Positions 21,601 to 33,600 of a DNA stretch of 64,000 nt are shown here, in pieces. The notes under the pieces are model-generated. The model had not been told where the DNA came from and searched no databases. It saw only the letters and a program-made list of their open reading frames with translations. Position 1 is the stretch's first letter, and every line of letters starts with the position of its first letter. The position numbers and the translations under genes were made by a program. Source of the DNA: Sarcocystis neurona (Eukaryota; Apicomplexa; Conoidasida; Eucoccidiorida; Sarcocystidae); contig KL647296.1 of assembly GCA_000727475.1 (NCBI GenBank), forward strand, positions 2,997,960 through 3,061,959, read 5' to 3'.

Positions 21601-24600
21601 CAAAGACGCGCCAGTAGCAGAGAGGCGACAGGGAAGGACGAACGGGGCAGCAGCAGGTTCAGCAGCTGCAGCACGCCGCTGGACGCGAGAAGCAGACGGT
21701 GCTGCTGAGGAGCACTGCTGCACCTGCGGCCGTTTCTCCTCTTATTCTTCGTCGACGCCGGCGTTCTTGTTGCTGCAGCCACCCCTTCACAGTCATATTG
21801 CCTTTGCTGCTGCTCCTGCTGCTGCCATGCTGAGGCAGCGGTCGGTTCTGCGGCTCTTTGAGCGTCGCTTCCCGCCGAGCCGGTTCCCGCAGCTGCTGTT
21901 GCAGCAACTGCAGCAGCAGCAGCACAGCCTGTGGCAGCAGGAGGCGGCTGCACATCGCCTCAAGTGTGGGGGAGACGCTGGCAGGAGCAGCAGTATTAGC
22001 AGCAGCAGCGTCTCGAGCAGCAGCAGCTGCGACAGCCGAACGGAGAGGAGGAGAAGGAGCAGCAGCAGCAGGAACAGCAAGCGGAAAGACAGCAGCAGCA
22101 TTGAGCGAAGCAGCAGCCATATGCAGCACAGCAGCAGCAATACGGGGAGGAGCAGCAGCGAAGCCTGGAGAAGCAGCTGCAACAGCAAGGCAGAAGGGAC
22201 AGGCACGTCCGACGACGTCCTATCGCTGCTGCCGGTGCTGCAACCTCAGTACGTGCAGCAGCTGCCTGTGCGCGTTCGAGCAGCAGCAACGGCGCAGGTG
22301 CTTCTGCGAAGATTGGCGGCGCCGCCGTCTGCTGAAAAGCAGCTGGCAAACCTTGGCAAGGGGCAGCAGCAGGAACAGCAGGAAGAAAAACAGGAGCAAC
22401 GCAGCAGCCAGGACGCAACAGCCGTCACGCCTGTTCACGTGCTCGTAGCAGCAGAAGGAGGTGCTACTGCCTTAGCTGATGCGCATCTGCTGGCGCTGCT
22501 GCTGCAGGCCGTCGTCGTCTTCGACGCGTGGACGGGCTTTGCCCCAGCTTTACCTAACAGCGGCCGCAGCAGTACCAACAGCATCAGCACTGCGTGCAGC
22601 AGCAGGTACAGCGGTGTAGACAGCAACGGGGACAGGAAAGCTGCAGATAGCAACAGCAGCAGCAGGAGGAGCACTGAAGGGAGCAGCGGCAGCGGCACGG
22701 CGTGCAGCAGCAGGAGCGGAGAAAGTCGTGCGACAGGAAGACGAGGACGGCAGGGGGAAGCAGACGGTGTTGTCGGCGGTGCTCTGTCCGCAGGCGCTGC
22801 TTTTGCTCTTGGTCGTGGGTCGGGTGCTGCTGTCTCTGCAGCAACAGCAGCAACGGCGAAGGACTGCATCGCTGAGCAGCAGCTGCTGCTGCCGGCACCG
22901 GAGCGTCGAAAACAGGAGCTGCTGTTTGTGGGGTTGGTGTCGAGTGTAGAGAGAGTTGGCGTGTACGTACACCGCGTCGCGCCGGAGCTTTACTGCCTTT
23001 ATTTGCTGTTGCAGGGCATCAACCGCATGCAGCGCGGCTTCCTCTCCTCTGCGCGTGGACGCTTCATGAAGCTGCTTGATCTGCTGGAAGACTTGTGCGG
23101 TTCTCCCCTTGCTGCTGCTGCTGCTGCAGCCTCTCCGCAACAGCAGGACCGGCGCCGGCAGCTTTGTACGAGTAGCTCGGGTGAGACAGAACAGGAACGA
23201 GGCCTGATCTGCTGCGGCAGCGAGGTGACGACCGCAGCACCAACAGCAGCAACAGCTGCAGGGGGAGGACGAACATCAGCAGCAGGAAAAACAGCTTCAA
23301 AGAAGCAGCAGCAGCAGAGCGCACGCACGCTTTTTGCAGCACCAACACGGCAGCAGGAGATCCGGCCACACTTCTGCTGCTGCAGTGTTGCGCAGTCGGC
23401 AGAAACACGACAGCAGCAACAGCAGGCTGCTTGCGTTTTCGACGGCAAAAACATGACTGCGGGCCACGTCCTCGCTCTCTTGCCGGCGTGGCTGCTGCTG
23501 CTGCTTTCCTACTGCTGCTCTGTTGCCGTCCCGTCTCAGCAGGTCGCAGCAACGCGTAGCAGCAACAGCAGCGGGTGCAACAGCCGCAGCAGCTTTGGCG
23601 GAAGAGAAGGGGCTGCGACACCTGCTTCTGGTGGATCTGTGCAAGGCGTGCTCTCACCGACGGTCGCTCTCGCATGCATTTCTGCTTACTCTGATATGCT
23701 GCGATTGCTGCGGCTGCGCTGCGGCTGCAGCGCTCCTCTTCCCATAGGACCCCCTCACCTGGTTCCTGCTTCCTTGCCTTTCCTTCCTCTGCTGACAATC
23801 GACCGTCGCTGCGTCGTGCCTGATGCGTTGTTAGGAAGCAGCCGCAGCATCAACACGGGCAACAGCGCGACGAAGAGCGGCAGCAGCTTTGCCGGCCGCA
23901 GCGCTTGGAGCTGCAGCAAAACTAGCGACGGCAGCGGTGCTGCACGGGGGGCAGCGGGCAGCGCAGGAGGGCCGCGGATTCGCGTGGAAGAGTTTTCCGC
24001 TCTGCAGAAGAAACAGGAGGTATGGAGTGTGTCGCAGGAGGAGCAGCTGCAGCTGCTGTTGGGGTGTACGTACACCCCGCGCTACCCCCAGCAGCAGCAG
24101 TGTCACCTCGCAGAACTTGCTGCTGCAGCAGATGCGACAGGAGGCAGCATGCTCGCGCACCAAGTTGCTGCCACTCTCCTCTTCAACCTCCGAAGACTGC
24201 AGCCGGCTTTGTCTCTGTGGGTAGAGCGAGTCTTGCTGTTTCCGCCGCCGGGACAGCATGCTGCAGCTGCAGCAGCTGCTGCTGCTGTCGCGGTTGCTTC
24301 CTGCCTACGTGCTTCAAATCCTTCTCCCCCGGCCGCCGCTGCTGCGGGAGCCGCAGGAGGACCACCGCACCGTACGAAGGGGAGGCAGCACGATAAGGGC
24401 AACCGGAAGCAGCCGCAGCAGGAGGAGGCCGAGGAGGAGGAGCCGCAGCAGATGGAAGAACTGCTGCGAGTCGACGGAGAGGGTTGGGTGCTGCTGCAGC
24501 GACAGCGGCAGCAACAGAACCCTACAAGCCGCACTGCTGTTGCTGCTGCTGCAGGCAGCGCAGCAGAAAAAGGGCAGCAAGAGCAGCAGGAGCAGCAAGC

Positions 24601-27600
24601 GAAGTTGCGCGAAGGATCACCGGTGGCGTGTGGTGGAGACTGTGTAGCGGTGCTGCAGCGGACGCCGTGGCAGGGGCTTGGTAGCAGCACCAGAGAACAT
24701 TTAAGGAGGTGGACTCTGCTGCAGCAGCAACAGCAGCAAGGGGAAGAGAGTCTGCTGTACGCATGTGGCAGTAACGAACAAGGCATGCTAGGGCTGGGCA
24801 GACCTGCTTTCTTTCCCTTCGATCCCCTTCTCAGCGAAGAACAAAACGCACTACAACGGAATCGAGGAGTCGACGTCTGGTGAATTTGCTTCTGCTGCTG
24901 CTGCTCTCGGTGCTATCCTTGCTGCGGTTGCTGGTGGTGCTGCTGCTGTTGCTGCTGCTACTGTTGCTGCTGCTACTGCTGTTGTCGCTACAGCTCGAGT
25001 TTGCTACTGTCGCTGCGGTTGCTCTTGCAGCTGCTACTGCTGTTGCTGTTATTGCTCGAGTTGCTGCGGTTGCTGCTGCTGCTGCTACTGTTGCAGCTGC
25101 AAGTGCGGCTGCGGCTGTCGCTCGAGTTGCTGCTGTTGTTGCTGCTACTGGTGTTGCTGCTGTTTTCGCTGCTTTCATTGCTTTTTTGCTGGTGCTCCTG
25201 CGGTATCGACGGCCCATTTGTTCGCACTGTCTCGTGCCGTGGTGCGCCTCTCTGCGGCCCATGGACGTGAGCCATACTTTTCTTCTTCTTCTTGCTGCTG
25301 CTGCTGTCATTTCGTAGTTTGCTGGGCAGGTGACCGGTGCTGCTGGAACAGCGCCGGTGGGAGGCTCCCACCGCCCACCTTCCTGTAGCCGTGCTGCCCC
25401 GTTGCTGCGGCTGTTTGAGCTGCCACCGCTGTTGCGGGAACTGCTGCTGCTGCTGCCGTTGTCGCTCCCAGGCGATTGCTGCTGCTTCTGCTGGAACTGC
25501 CGTAGAAGGCGAGTCTTTCTCTTTCCCGCTGCTGTCTGGAGGCTGCTGGCACACTGTTCGCACCGGTGCTGCTGTCCCCACACTAGTTCGCTAAAGCCTG
25601 CAGTGCCGCGGCCGCGCCTGCTCCCCACTGAACCTCCATCGCTGCTGCCGCTGCTGATGCGACGCTGCTGCTGGTGAAGCGGCAGTGCTGCAGGTGAAGC
25701 GGCGGGGCTTTGTCCTGTGCTTCCGCTGCTTTGCTGGTGTTGCTCCTGCTTCTCGTGCGTTGTTGCTGGGTGCTGCTTTGTTTTTGCTGAGGTGGGAGGG
25801 CAGGAAACGCAGCTGCTGCCGTGCTACTGCTACCCGTTTACATCCTCACTGCTGCTGTTGCTTGCATGACTCTGGCAGCTGCTGCCGCCCCGAGCGTTTG
25901 CGCCCCGCGTTGCTGCTGCGAAATATCTGTCTGCTGCTGGAACCGCTGTTCTGGCTCGCCTCGTGTTTATTGTCCTTCCGTTCTTCCTCTTTTTCTGCGC
26001 ACATCCCGCTTCCGCTGCTGCTGACCGTGTTGATTCGCCTCTACTTGTGCGGTGCTGTCGTTCCCGCTCGCATGCGTTGTTTGTGTATGTTTCTTGCTGC
26101 TGCTGTGGAAACGAGAGGTCTGCTCGGTTCAATTCTGCTGCTGCGGCGGCAGGAGCGCCTCTTGTGTCTGTTTGCCGTTGGTGGTGCTGCTACACGCGTT
26201 TCGCGGCTGTTGATGCTGCTGCTCCTGCTCCTGCAGTCAGCTTGCGGCTTCTTCGGTTGGCGTGGGGGCGGCCTGCACGCGTTCCGTCTTCGCTTCTCCT
26301 CTCGAGACGCCCGTCCATATTTGTGCGTGCGCTTCTGCTGCAGGTGGTTGACGCAGCCGCAGCGGGTGTGCGCCGTGCCTCGCGGTGTTGTTGCTGTTGC
26401 TGCTGGCATGCATCATTCTGTGGCTCTGACGGCTAGCGGCGCCCTTTTCACCTGGGGCTCCAACGCGGTCGGACAGTGTGGGGTTTCGTCGCCTCCCGGC
26501 TGCCGCTGTTGCTGCGACTCTTGCCGTTGCTGCAGCAGCGCCCGCAACTCGAGGGCCCACTACGCGGACTGCTGGGGCCGGGCGCAGACGCTGCAGCTGC
26601 TGCTCTCGCACTCCTGGCTCGCCGAACCGCCCACACGCAACAGCAGCAGCACTCCCGGAAGAAATCGCTGCAGTAGCAGCAGCAGCTCCAGCGTTAGCGG
26701 AAACAGAAGCACCAGAAGGAAGCGGAGCATTATCAACAGCAGCCGCAACCCATCCAACAGCAGCAGAAAGGGAACCTGCTGCGATGACAGCACGTGCTGC
26801 AGGTGTCGCACGTGCGTCTGCTGCAGGTGCGCGCGGGACAGAGGCCGGTGGCAGCGAGCGCAGAGCGACGACTGCGAAACAGAGGGACACGCAGATAGGA
26901 CGGCAGAAATTGACGTCTCTCTCTCAGAGACAGAGCTCTTCTTCAGCTTGCCAGTTGAAGTAGAAGTAGTGGAGAGTGCCGCAGCTGCCTGCTCCTCCTT
27001 CTCCTCCCTCGATGCTGCTTCTGGTTTTGCAAAGGAGGGCTGCAGCAGCAGCAGCAACAGTAGGACCGGCAGAGGGTCTCGGGCAGCGGAGGCGAAGCGA
27101 GGCTGCTGCTGCAGCAGTGTTGCTGCTGATGCTTCGTTGGGTGACGCTGGCGCAGCAGCAGGTGACGCTGGTGCGGCAGCAGGCGCTGCTGCTTTTTCTG
27201 CGTCTGCGGCTGCTGCTCTTCGCTGCAGCAGCGTGTGTTACCGCGTGACGTTCGCCTTCGTTGCATGCGGCGCAGACTTCAGCGCTGCTGTCAGCGACGT
27301 GGGGTGTCTGTACACATGGGGCTCGAACGCGTGCGGCGTGTTGGGCGTGGGGGACACGCGACCCCGCAGACACCCCACACGCGTTGACATGCAGCTGCTG
27401 CAGCCGTGCACTGTGCACCTCCCCCAGACGGCTACGCGACAGGCGACGGGAGAAAGGCAGCAGCCCCACGAGAGACTGCTGCGGGAGGAAGAGGCTGCTG
27501 CGCGGCTCCAGGGGAAGAGTGAGGAGGAGGAGAAGAAGGAGGAGCAGCAGCAGCAGCAGGGGCTGCAGCGTGAGCGTGTCACAGCCGTTGCCTGCGGAAA

Positions 27601-30600
27601 TAGCCACATGGGCGTGCTCGTGGAGGGGGGATATCTATTCATGTGGGGCAGCAACCGACACGGCGAGTGTGGGGTGCCTCGGTGCTGCAGCCGCAGCAGC
27701 AGCAGCTGGTCCAGCGGCAGCGGCAGCGGGTGCAGCAGCAGCAGTGGACAACGAGAGGACGGAGGTTGTGCGACGGCAGACAACGACATGGAAGAACTGC
27801 ATGCGCCTGTGCAGCTTCAGGTGTTAGAATTGAGCCACATTAGACGAGAGACTCCGCTGCTGTTTGAAGCGGTGGCTGCCTGGCTGTTGCAGCTGCTGCA
27901 GGAAGCAGAGAGCCCCTCCGCTCCATGCGGCCCCCTGCAGCAGCAGCACGTGCAGCAGCAGCAGGGACATCCGTGCATGCGGACAGCAGGCCGCGGCGGG
28001 GCCCGGGTGCTGCGGAGCTCGAGCAAACCTGCGCTACGGCCTGCAGCAGAGGGCGAACTTGAGGAAGCGCGGCAGCAGCAGCAGCAGCGGGGCAGCGTCC
28101 GGAGCAGACAAACGGAGAGCAGCAGCAGCAGTGAGGGCTGCAGCAGCCAGCTGCGTTTGAGTGGGAGCGGCAGCAACGAGACATCGCACTTGCGAAGCAG
28201 CAGCAGCAGCTCTTGTTTGCGCGACACTACGAATACGTTACAGAGCAACACCAGAAGCAACAAGCCGGTCCCGAGCAGCAGCAGCAGCAGTGACTTTCTG
28301 GAGGGGGGCAGCGGCTACGGGAGGCGGCTGCTGCAGCTGGCGAGAGGCGGCTGCTTCAGCAGCAGCAGAAGAAAAGAGAGAAGAGAAGGAGGCGGAGGAG
28401 GAGAAGACGCAGGCGCTCTGCGTTTAGGTGCTGGCTGCTACCTCTGCGAGGCTACGGGAAGCATAACATTGACGCTGCTGCCGCATCTGCTGCTGCTGCT
28501 CTGTTCATCTATCAAGAAGACTCTCGGACGTTCTGCCGTTGAGCTCCTCTTGCAGCAGCAGCTGCTGTTCTCGCTTCTCTCGTGCGGCTCTGTTCACACA
28601 CTCGGCCTTGCAGTGCGCGCTGCAGACGCCAGCAGCAACAGCAGCATCAGCAGCAGCACCAGCAGCGGCCGAGGCAGCAGCCGCAGCAGACTGCAGCAGC
28701 AGCAAAGGGGTGAGACGCGGCAGCGGCAGCAGCAAGGCTATGCGGTGGGGTTTGTCTATGCGTGGGGAAGAGACAGCGGTAACAGCCTCGGCCTCGGAGG
28801 AGCAGCAGGACTGATAGACGGGGTGCAGCAGACACCGGCGCGCATGCAGCCGGAGCTGCTGCAGCAGCCGGAGCTCTACGACGAGGAACAAAGCGAGAGG
28901 ACCGCAGAGGAGAACAAGAACAGGAAGAAGAAGAAGCCGCTGCTGCAGCAGGAGCCCGTCGAACTGCTGCAACTGGCAGCAGGAGGCACTGCAAGTGCTG
29001 CTGTTGACAGAGAACGCCGTGTGTGGCTCTGGGGAGACGTCTCGGGTATCCTGGGGAAAGGAATCTTCTACACGTAAGGCTTGCTGCTCCACAAGCAAAG
29101 AAAAGAAGAAAAAGAGAAGAATTTGCTGTTTTCCCCTCTTCTGCTCTTTTTGCTGCTGCTGCTGCTGCGTCAATGTAATCATCTGCAACTGCAATTCTAC
29201 CAGCAGCAAGTGACCGTCTGCTGCTGCTGTTCACCTGTCTGCTCTTCTCTGCTGTCTGCTCTTCTGCTGCTGCTGTTCTCGACGTGCGAGCTGTATCTTG
29301 TTGCAAGAACCAGCCGCGCTGCCCCTGCGTACTGTCTTTCGCGTTCCTGATGCGTTGTGGACGTGCTGCACTGCTCGCATCTGCTGTTGCTGCTGCTGCT
29401 GGCCCCGCTGCAGAGACTCCTGTCCTTTGCTGCGCATCTGCTGCTGCTGCGGCTGTCTCCCTCTGCTGCTGCATCGCAATGGTCGTGTGCGTCTCACAGC
29501 CCGGAGGGAACCGCGGGGGATTCGGCTGCTCCTGCTGTCTGCGCCTTTTTTGCTGTTGCTGCTGGTAATGCTGCTGGTGCTGCTAATGCTGCTGCTGCTG
29601 CTACTGTGGGGGCATCTGTGGGGTGCTGCTGTTGACGCGCGGCTGCTGCGCCCATCGCGTCGCCGCAGCGTGACGCATGCACGCGCCACGTCCGGCTCCG
29701 TCCTGCTGCTCCAGCCGCACGGGCAACGCTGGTGCATGCGGCTGCCTCTGCTGCTGCTCCTTTCTTCTTCGAAGGGCGGGGGGGAGGGATGCGGATGACG
29801 ACGACTCACATACCCCGAGACGTCGCCGTTTCTCTGCAAACGTTTCTACGTGTCTCTCTCCATATAAGCACCATATATATATTGCAGACAAAGTAAATAC
29901 TTTATATATTATATGTCTCTGTTGTAGATAATATCTGTCACATACCCAACGTATACATGTGTTAAATATGTGTCTAATTTATATTCTCTACTATTCACAT
30001 TATAAATATGTTATCTGTCTACTATGTGTAAATGCCACATATATTTTACCCGTATAATCTGCACACACATATACATATATATGTTCTGTGCCACATACAT
30101 TATACATGTCCTCTCCCTCTCTCTCTACATGTATATATATATGTGTGTATATGTATATATTATTATGTATATATTGTTTATGTGTGTATATATATATATT
30201 TTAGCTATTTTATGTATAGAACCAATATATATATATATAGAGAGAGAGAGATATATATATATGTATATATATATTGTGTCATATATCTTATACGTGTTAT
30301 ATATATATATTATTTTGACTCTATGTATATATTGTGTGTATTCTGTGTATAGAGTATATATATATATATGTATTATATGTGTATATGCTGTATGTATATG
30401 TAGTATATACTCTACGCGTATAATATGTATGTATGTGTGTGACATATATGTAGTATATATTTTATATTGTACAGATTATATATATTATAGAGATTATATA
30501 GAGAAGGTCTATATATTGACATGATAGATGTATACATATATTGGCAAGAAATGTTTGTATACACGAATTCGTACGTATGTGTATGTGCATGTGTGTATAT

Positions 30601-33600
30601 ATGTGGACTTTTGCATGCATACGTATCTGCCCACGCATCACTATTCAACTTTCTATCACTCTGGAGAGATGTGTAGCTGCAGGGTTCTACGTACACATCT
30701 ATCTACATGTAGACTTGCATGCGTTTGTATATATATATATATGCGTAGGTGTATATTTATATTTGTTTGTATATATATACATATCTATACATCTATGCAG
30801 AGGTATATATTTTTGTGTATATGGCTGTGTGTGTGTATATGCTTGTGTGAGTATGCGTATGCTGCCAAGTGGGTAGTCCGCAGATATATGTGTGTGTGTG
30901 AACGGCTGGACACGTGCCTCCCTACGACTTCTTCTTCGGTGAAAGGTCTCGCCTCTGCAATTGGGGTGGTTCGTTGTATGCAGACGTGAGGAGAGCTGCT
31001 GCTTACGTCCGTCGCTGTTTCCCCCGGCGGGAGTTGCAGCAGCGGCAGCAGCATCCCGTCAGGGAGGACGCCGAGGAGATGCAGCGGCGGGGAGGCGAAG
31101 GGCGGGAGAAGGAGAAGCAGCAGCAGGAGAGGAAGAGGAAGGAAAGCAGGACGAGCAAAAGCAGCAGCTGCGTGTGGCTGCTGTTGCGTTCCCCGTAGAG
31201 GCGACGCGGCTGCTGCTGCTGACGACCGATGGACTGCTGCTGGCCTTCGGCGACGGCTGTGCGCAGCAGACGCTGCAGCAGCTGACAGCAGCGTACGCTG
31301 GCGCAGACGCGCTGCAGCACGAACTGTTCAAGCCCCACACGACCTGTGAAGGGGACCAGCAGCAGCAGCAGGGGCAGCAGGTGGAAGACTTGCCGCAGCA
31401 GCAGAAAGTGGGGGGATCGACGCGCAGCACGTGCAGCAGCAACGAAAACAGCAGCAGCAGCGTGGCACTGCCGAGAAACGCAGCCACATCATTTGCGCTG
31501 ATAAACCCGCGCTTCTGGGTAGATAAAAATCGGCAACACCGCCTGTGGGGCAGCTGGTTGGCCGTGCTGCCGCAGCGTCTTCGTGTTACTGCGGTAAGCC
31601 GACGTTACTGCAGCAGCAGCAGCAGCAGGGCCACCAGGAGTCTCGGCAGCAGTCCCACCGGCAGCAGGACGACGACAACATAGTCGCGCCACCAGTACGG
31701 CGTATACGCGTACATGCAGGGGCAGCAGGAGAAGAAGCAGCAGCAGCATCAGCAGGATAGAAGAAAAAGCAGCAGGTGAACGCCAGGCAGCAGCAGAAGC
31801 AGCAGGGGGACGAGAGACAGCAGCAGCGGATGCTGGCTGTCTGGGTAGTCGAGAAGCAGCAGCAGCAACAGCAGCAGTGAAAGGCACAACTGCATGTAAC
31901 GGCGGCATCAGTACAAGACACGGAATCAAGAACTTCTACCTTTTGCTTCTTTTACCTGCTGCTGCTTCTTTCACCTGCTGTTGCTACTGCTTCTTTCACC
32001 TGCTGCTGCTGTTGCTGCTGCGTCTTCTTTCACCTGCTGCTGCTGCTGCTTCGTCATTCACCTGCTGCTGCTGCTTCTTCATTCAACTGCTGCTGCTGCT
32101 TCCTCTTTCACCTGCTGTTGCTGTTGCTGCTGCTTCTCCTTTCGCCGCTGCTACTTCTTTCACCTACTGCTGCTCTTGCTGCTGCTTCCTCTTTAACCTG
32201 CTGTTGCTGTTACTGCTGCTTCCTTCACCTGCTGCTGCTGTTGCTGCCGCTTCTTCTTTCGCCGCTGCTGCTTCTTTCACCTGCTGCTGCTGCTTCTTTC
32301 ACCTGCTGCTGCTTCTTCTGTCACCTGCTGCTGCTGCTTCTCCTTTCGCTGTTGCTGCTTTTTCACCTGCTGTTGCTGTTGCTGCCGCTTCTTTCACCAG
32401 CTGCTGTTGGTGTTGCCGCTTCTTCCAGCTCCTGCTTCTGCTGCCTGCTGAGCTGCCCTGGCTGTTTCTTGAGTCCTTCTCTCGTGTTCCTGCTATTGCC
32501 GGTGGTGGGGATGCCTCAGTACCTACCACTGCTGCTGCTCTTGCTAGTAGCGCATGTATGCTGCTGCTCTTGCTGCCGCTCTCTCGCTTTCTGCTTGTGC
32601 GCCGCTGCTTCTGCTCTTGCTGCGTCGCTTCTGCTGCTTGTCCTGCTGTCGCTGCTGCTTGCTGCTACTTGTTGCTGGGTCCCTGATGCTGCTGCTCGAG
32701 GTCGCGCTCCTGGTGCTTTTGTACCTTGGTGTACCGTTCTGCTGCTGCTGCTGGTGCTCTTATGCCGCAGGTGGCAGGGGGGAAGGACCACGTGCTGTTT
32801 CTGGCGGGTCCGGGTCTCCCGGCCCGAGACTTGCAAGCCAACAGCGGCAGCACGTCGCTCCTTCCCGCCAATATCGCCTCGTTGCTGGGTGCACCAGCAG
32901 CAGCCGCGGGACTGTCTGGTGGCATGTCGCCAGCAGGCCGCTGCGGCAGATTGTCGTCTTCTTTCGAAGCTGCTGCTGCAGCAACGTCTGCTGCCTCTGC
33001 TGCTGCCGCTGCTTGGGAGGGTGCTTCGCCTGCAGCGGCTGTTTCGTCGCGCAGTGGCCTGGCCTCGCCGACAACCGCATCCTCGCTGCTGCAGCAGACC
33101 CGGCAGGACGAGGAGCAGCAGCAGCAGTGCGCAGCCGCAGATGCGGCGACGACAGGGAATCAAAAAGCGGCAGCGGGAGGCAGGTGGCTGACCAGTTCCC
33201 GCTTCAGCAGCAGCGGCAGCAGCAGTAGCAGTAGCAGCAGTAGCAGTAGCGGCAGTAGCAGTAGCAGCAGTGGTAGCAGCAACAACGCGGTGACGCGGAC
33301 CAGCCCGTCGGCGCCGCAGCAGCACCAGCAGCACGCGCAGCAGCTGCAGCAACCGCAACAACAGGAACAGCAAGGAAATGCCTTGAGCAGCTTGACGCAG
33401 GCGTTGAATACCCGCCCTCTGGCTGCGCTGCTGCCGTTCTTGGCGCGTCCCGAGGAGCCGCGGAGGCAGCAGCAACCGTCCCAACGTCAGCAGCAGCAGC
33501 AGGAGGGGGGGAACGCGGGGCAGATACTGCCGAACAAGCAGCAGCAGCAGGAGGCTGCTGCCGTGAAAGGAGAAGATCAAAGCTTGCTTAACCGATTTTC

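Larger units (their letters stand above)
24620..32815 (+). other. RCC1 beta-propeller domain, seven blades, of the giant protein
   Basis: Repeat signatures in order: VACGGDCVAVL with LLYACGSNEQGMLGLG (exon 1); VAAGMHHSVAL with ALFTWGSNAVGQCGV; VACGADFSAAV with CLYTWGSNACGVLGVG; VACGNSHMGVL with YLFMWGSNRHGECGV; LLSCGSVHTLGL with FVYAWGRDSGNSLGLG; LAAGGTASAAV with RVWLWGDVSGILGKG (all exon 2); then VAFPVEATRLLLL with GLLLAFGDGC (exon 3). A final half repeat, VTAVAGGKDHVLFLAG, is created by joining exons 3 and 4. Seven blades is the canonical number, and the closing half repeat fits the usual ring closure. Several blades carry low-complexity insertions of tens to about 250 residues, presumably in surface loops. 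Confidence 0.88.

Noticed and set aside
25685..26343. N-terminal part of the open frame from 25685 as a separate membrane protein start
   Set aside because: Leu/Cys/Ala-rich translation of CTG repeats. The phase-correct acceptor at 26343 and RCC1 continuity make it intron.
30024..30876. Tyr/Ile-rich open frames in the AT array
   Set aside because: Translations of TATATG microsatellite; inside intron 2.
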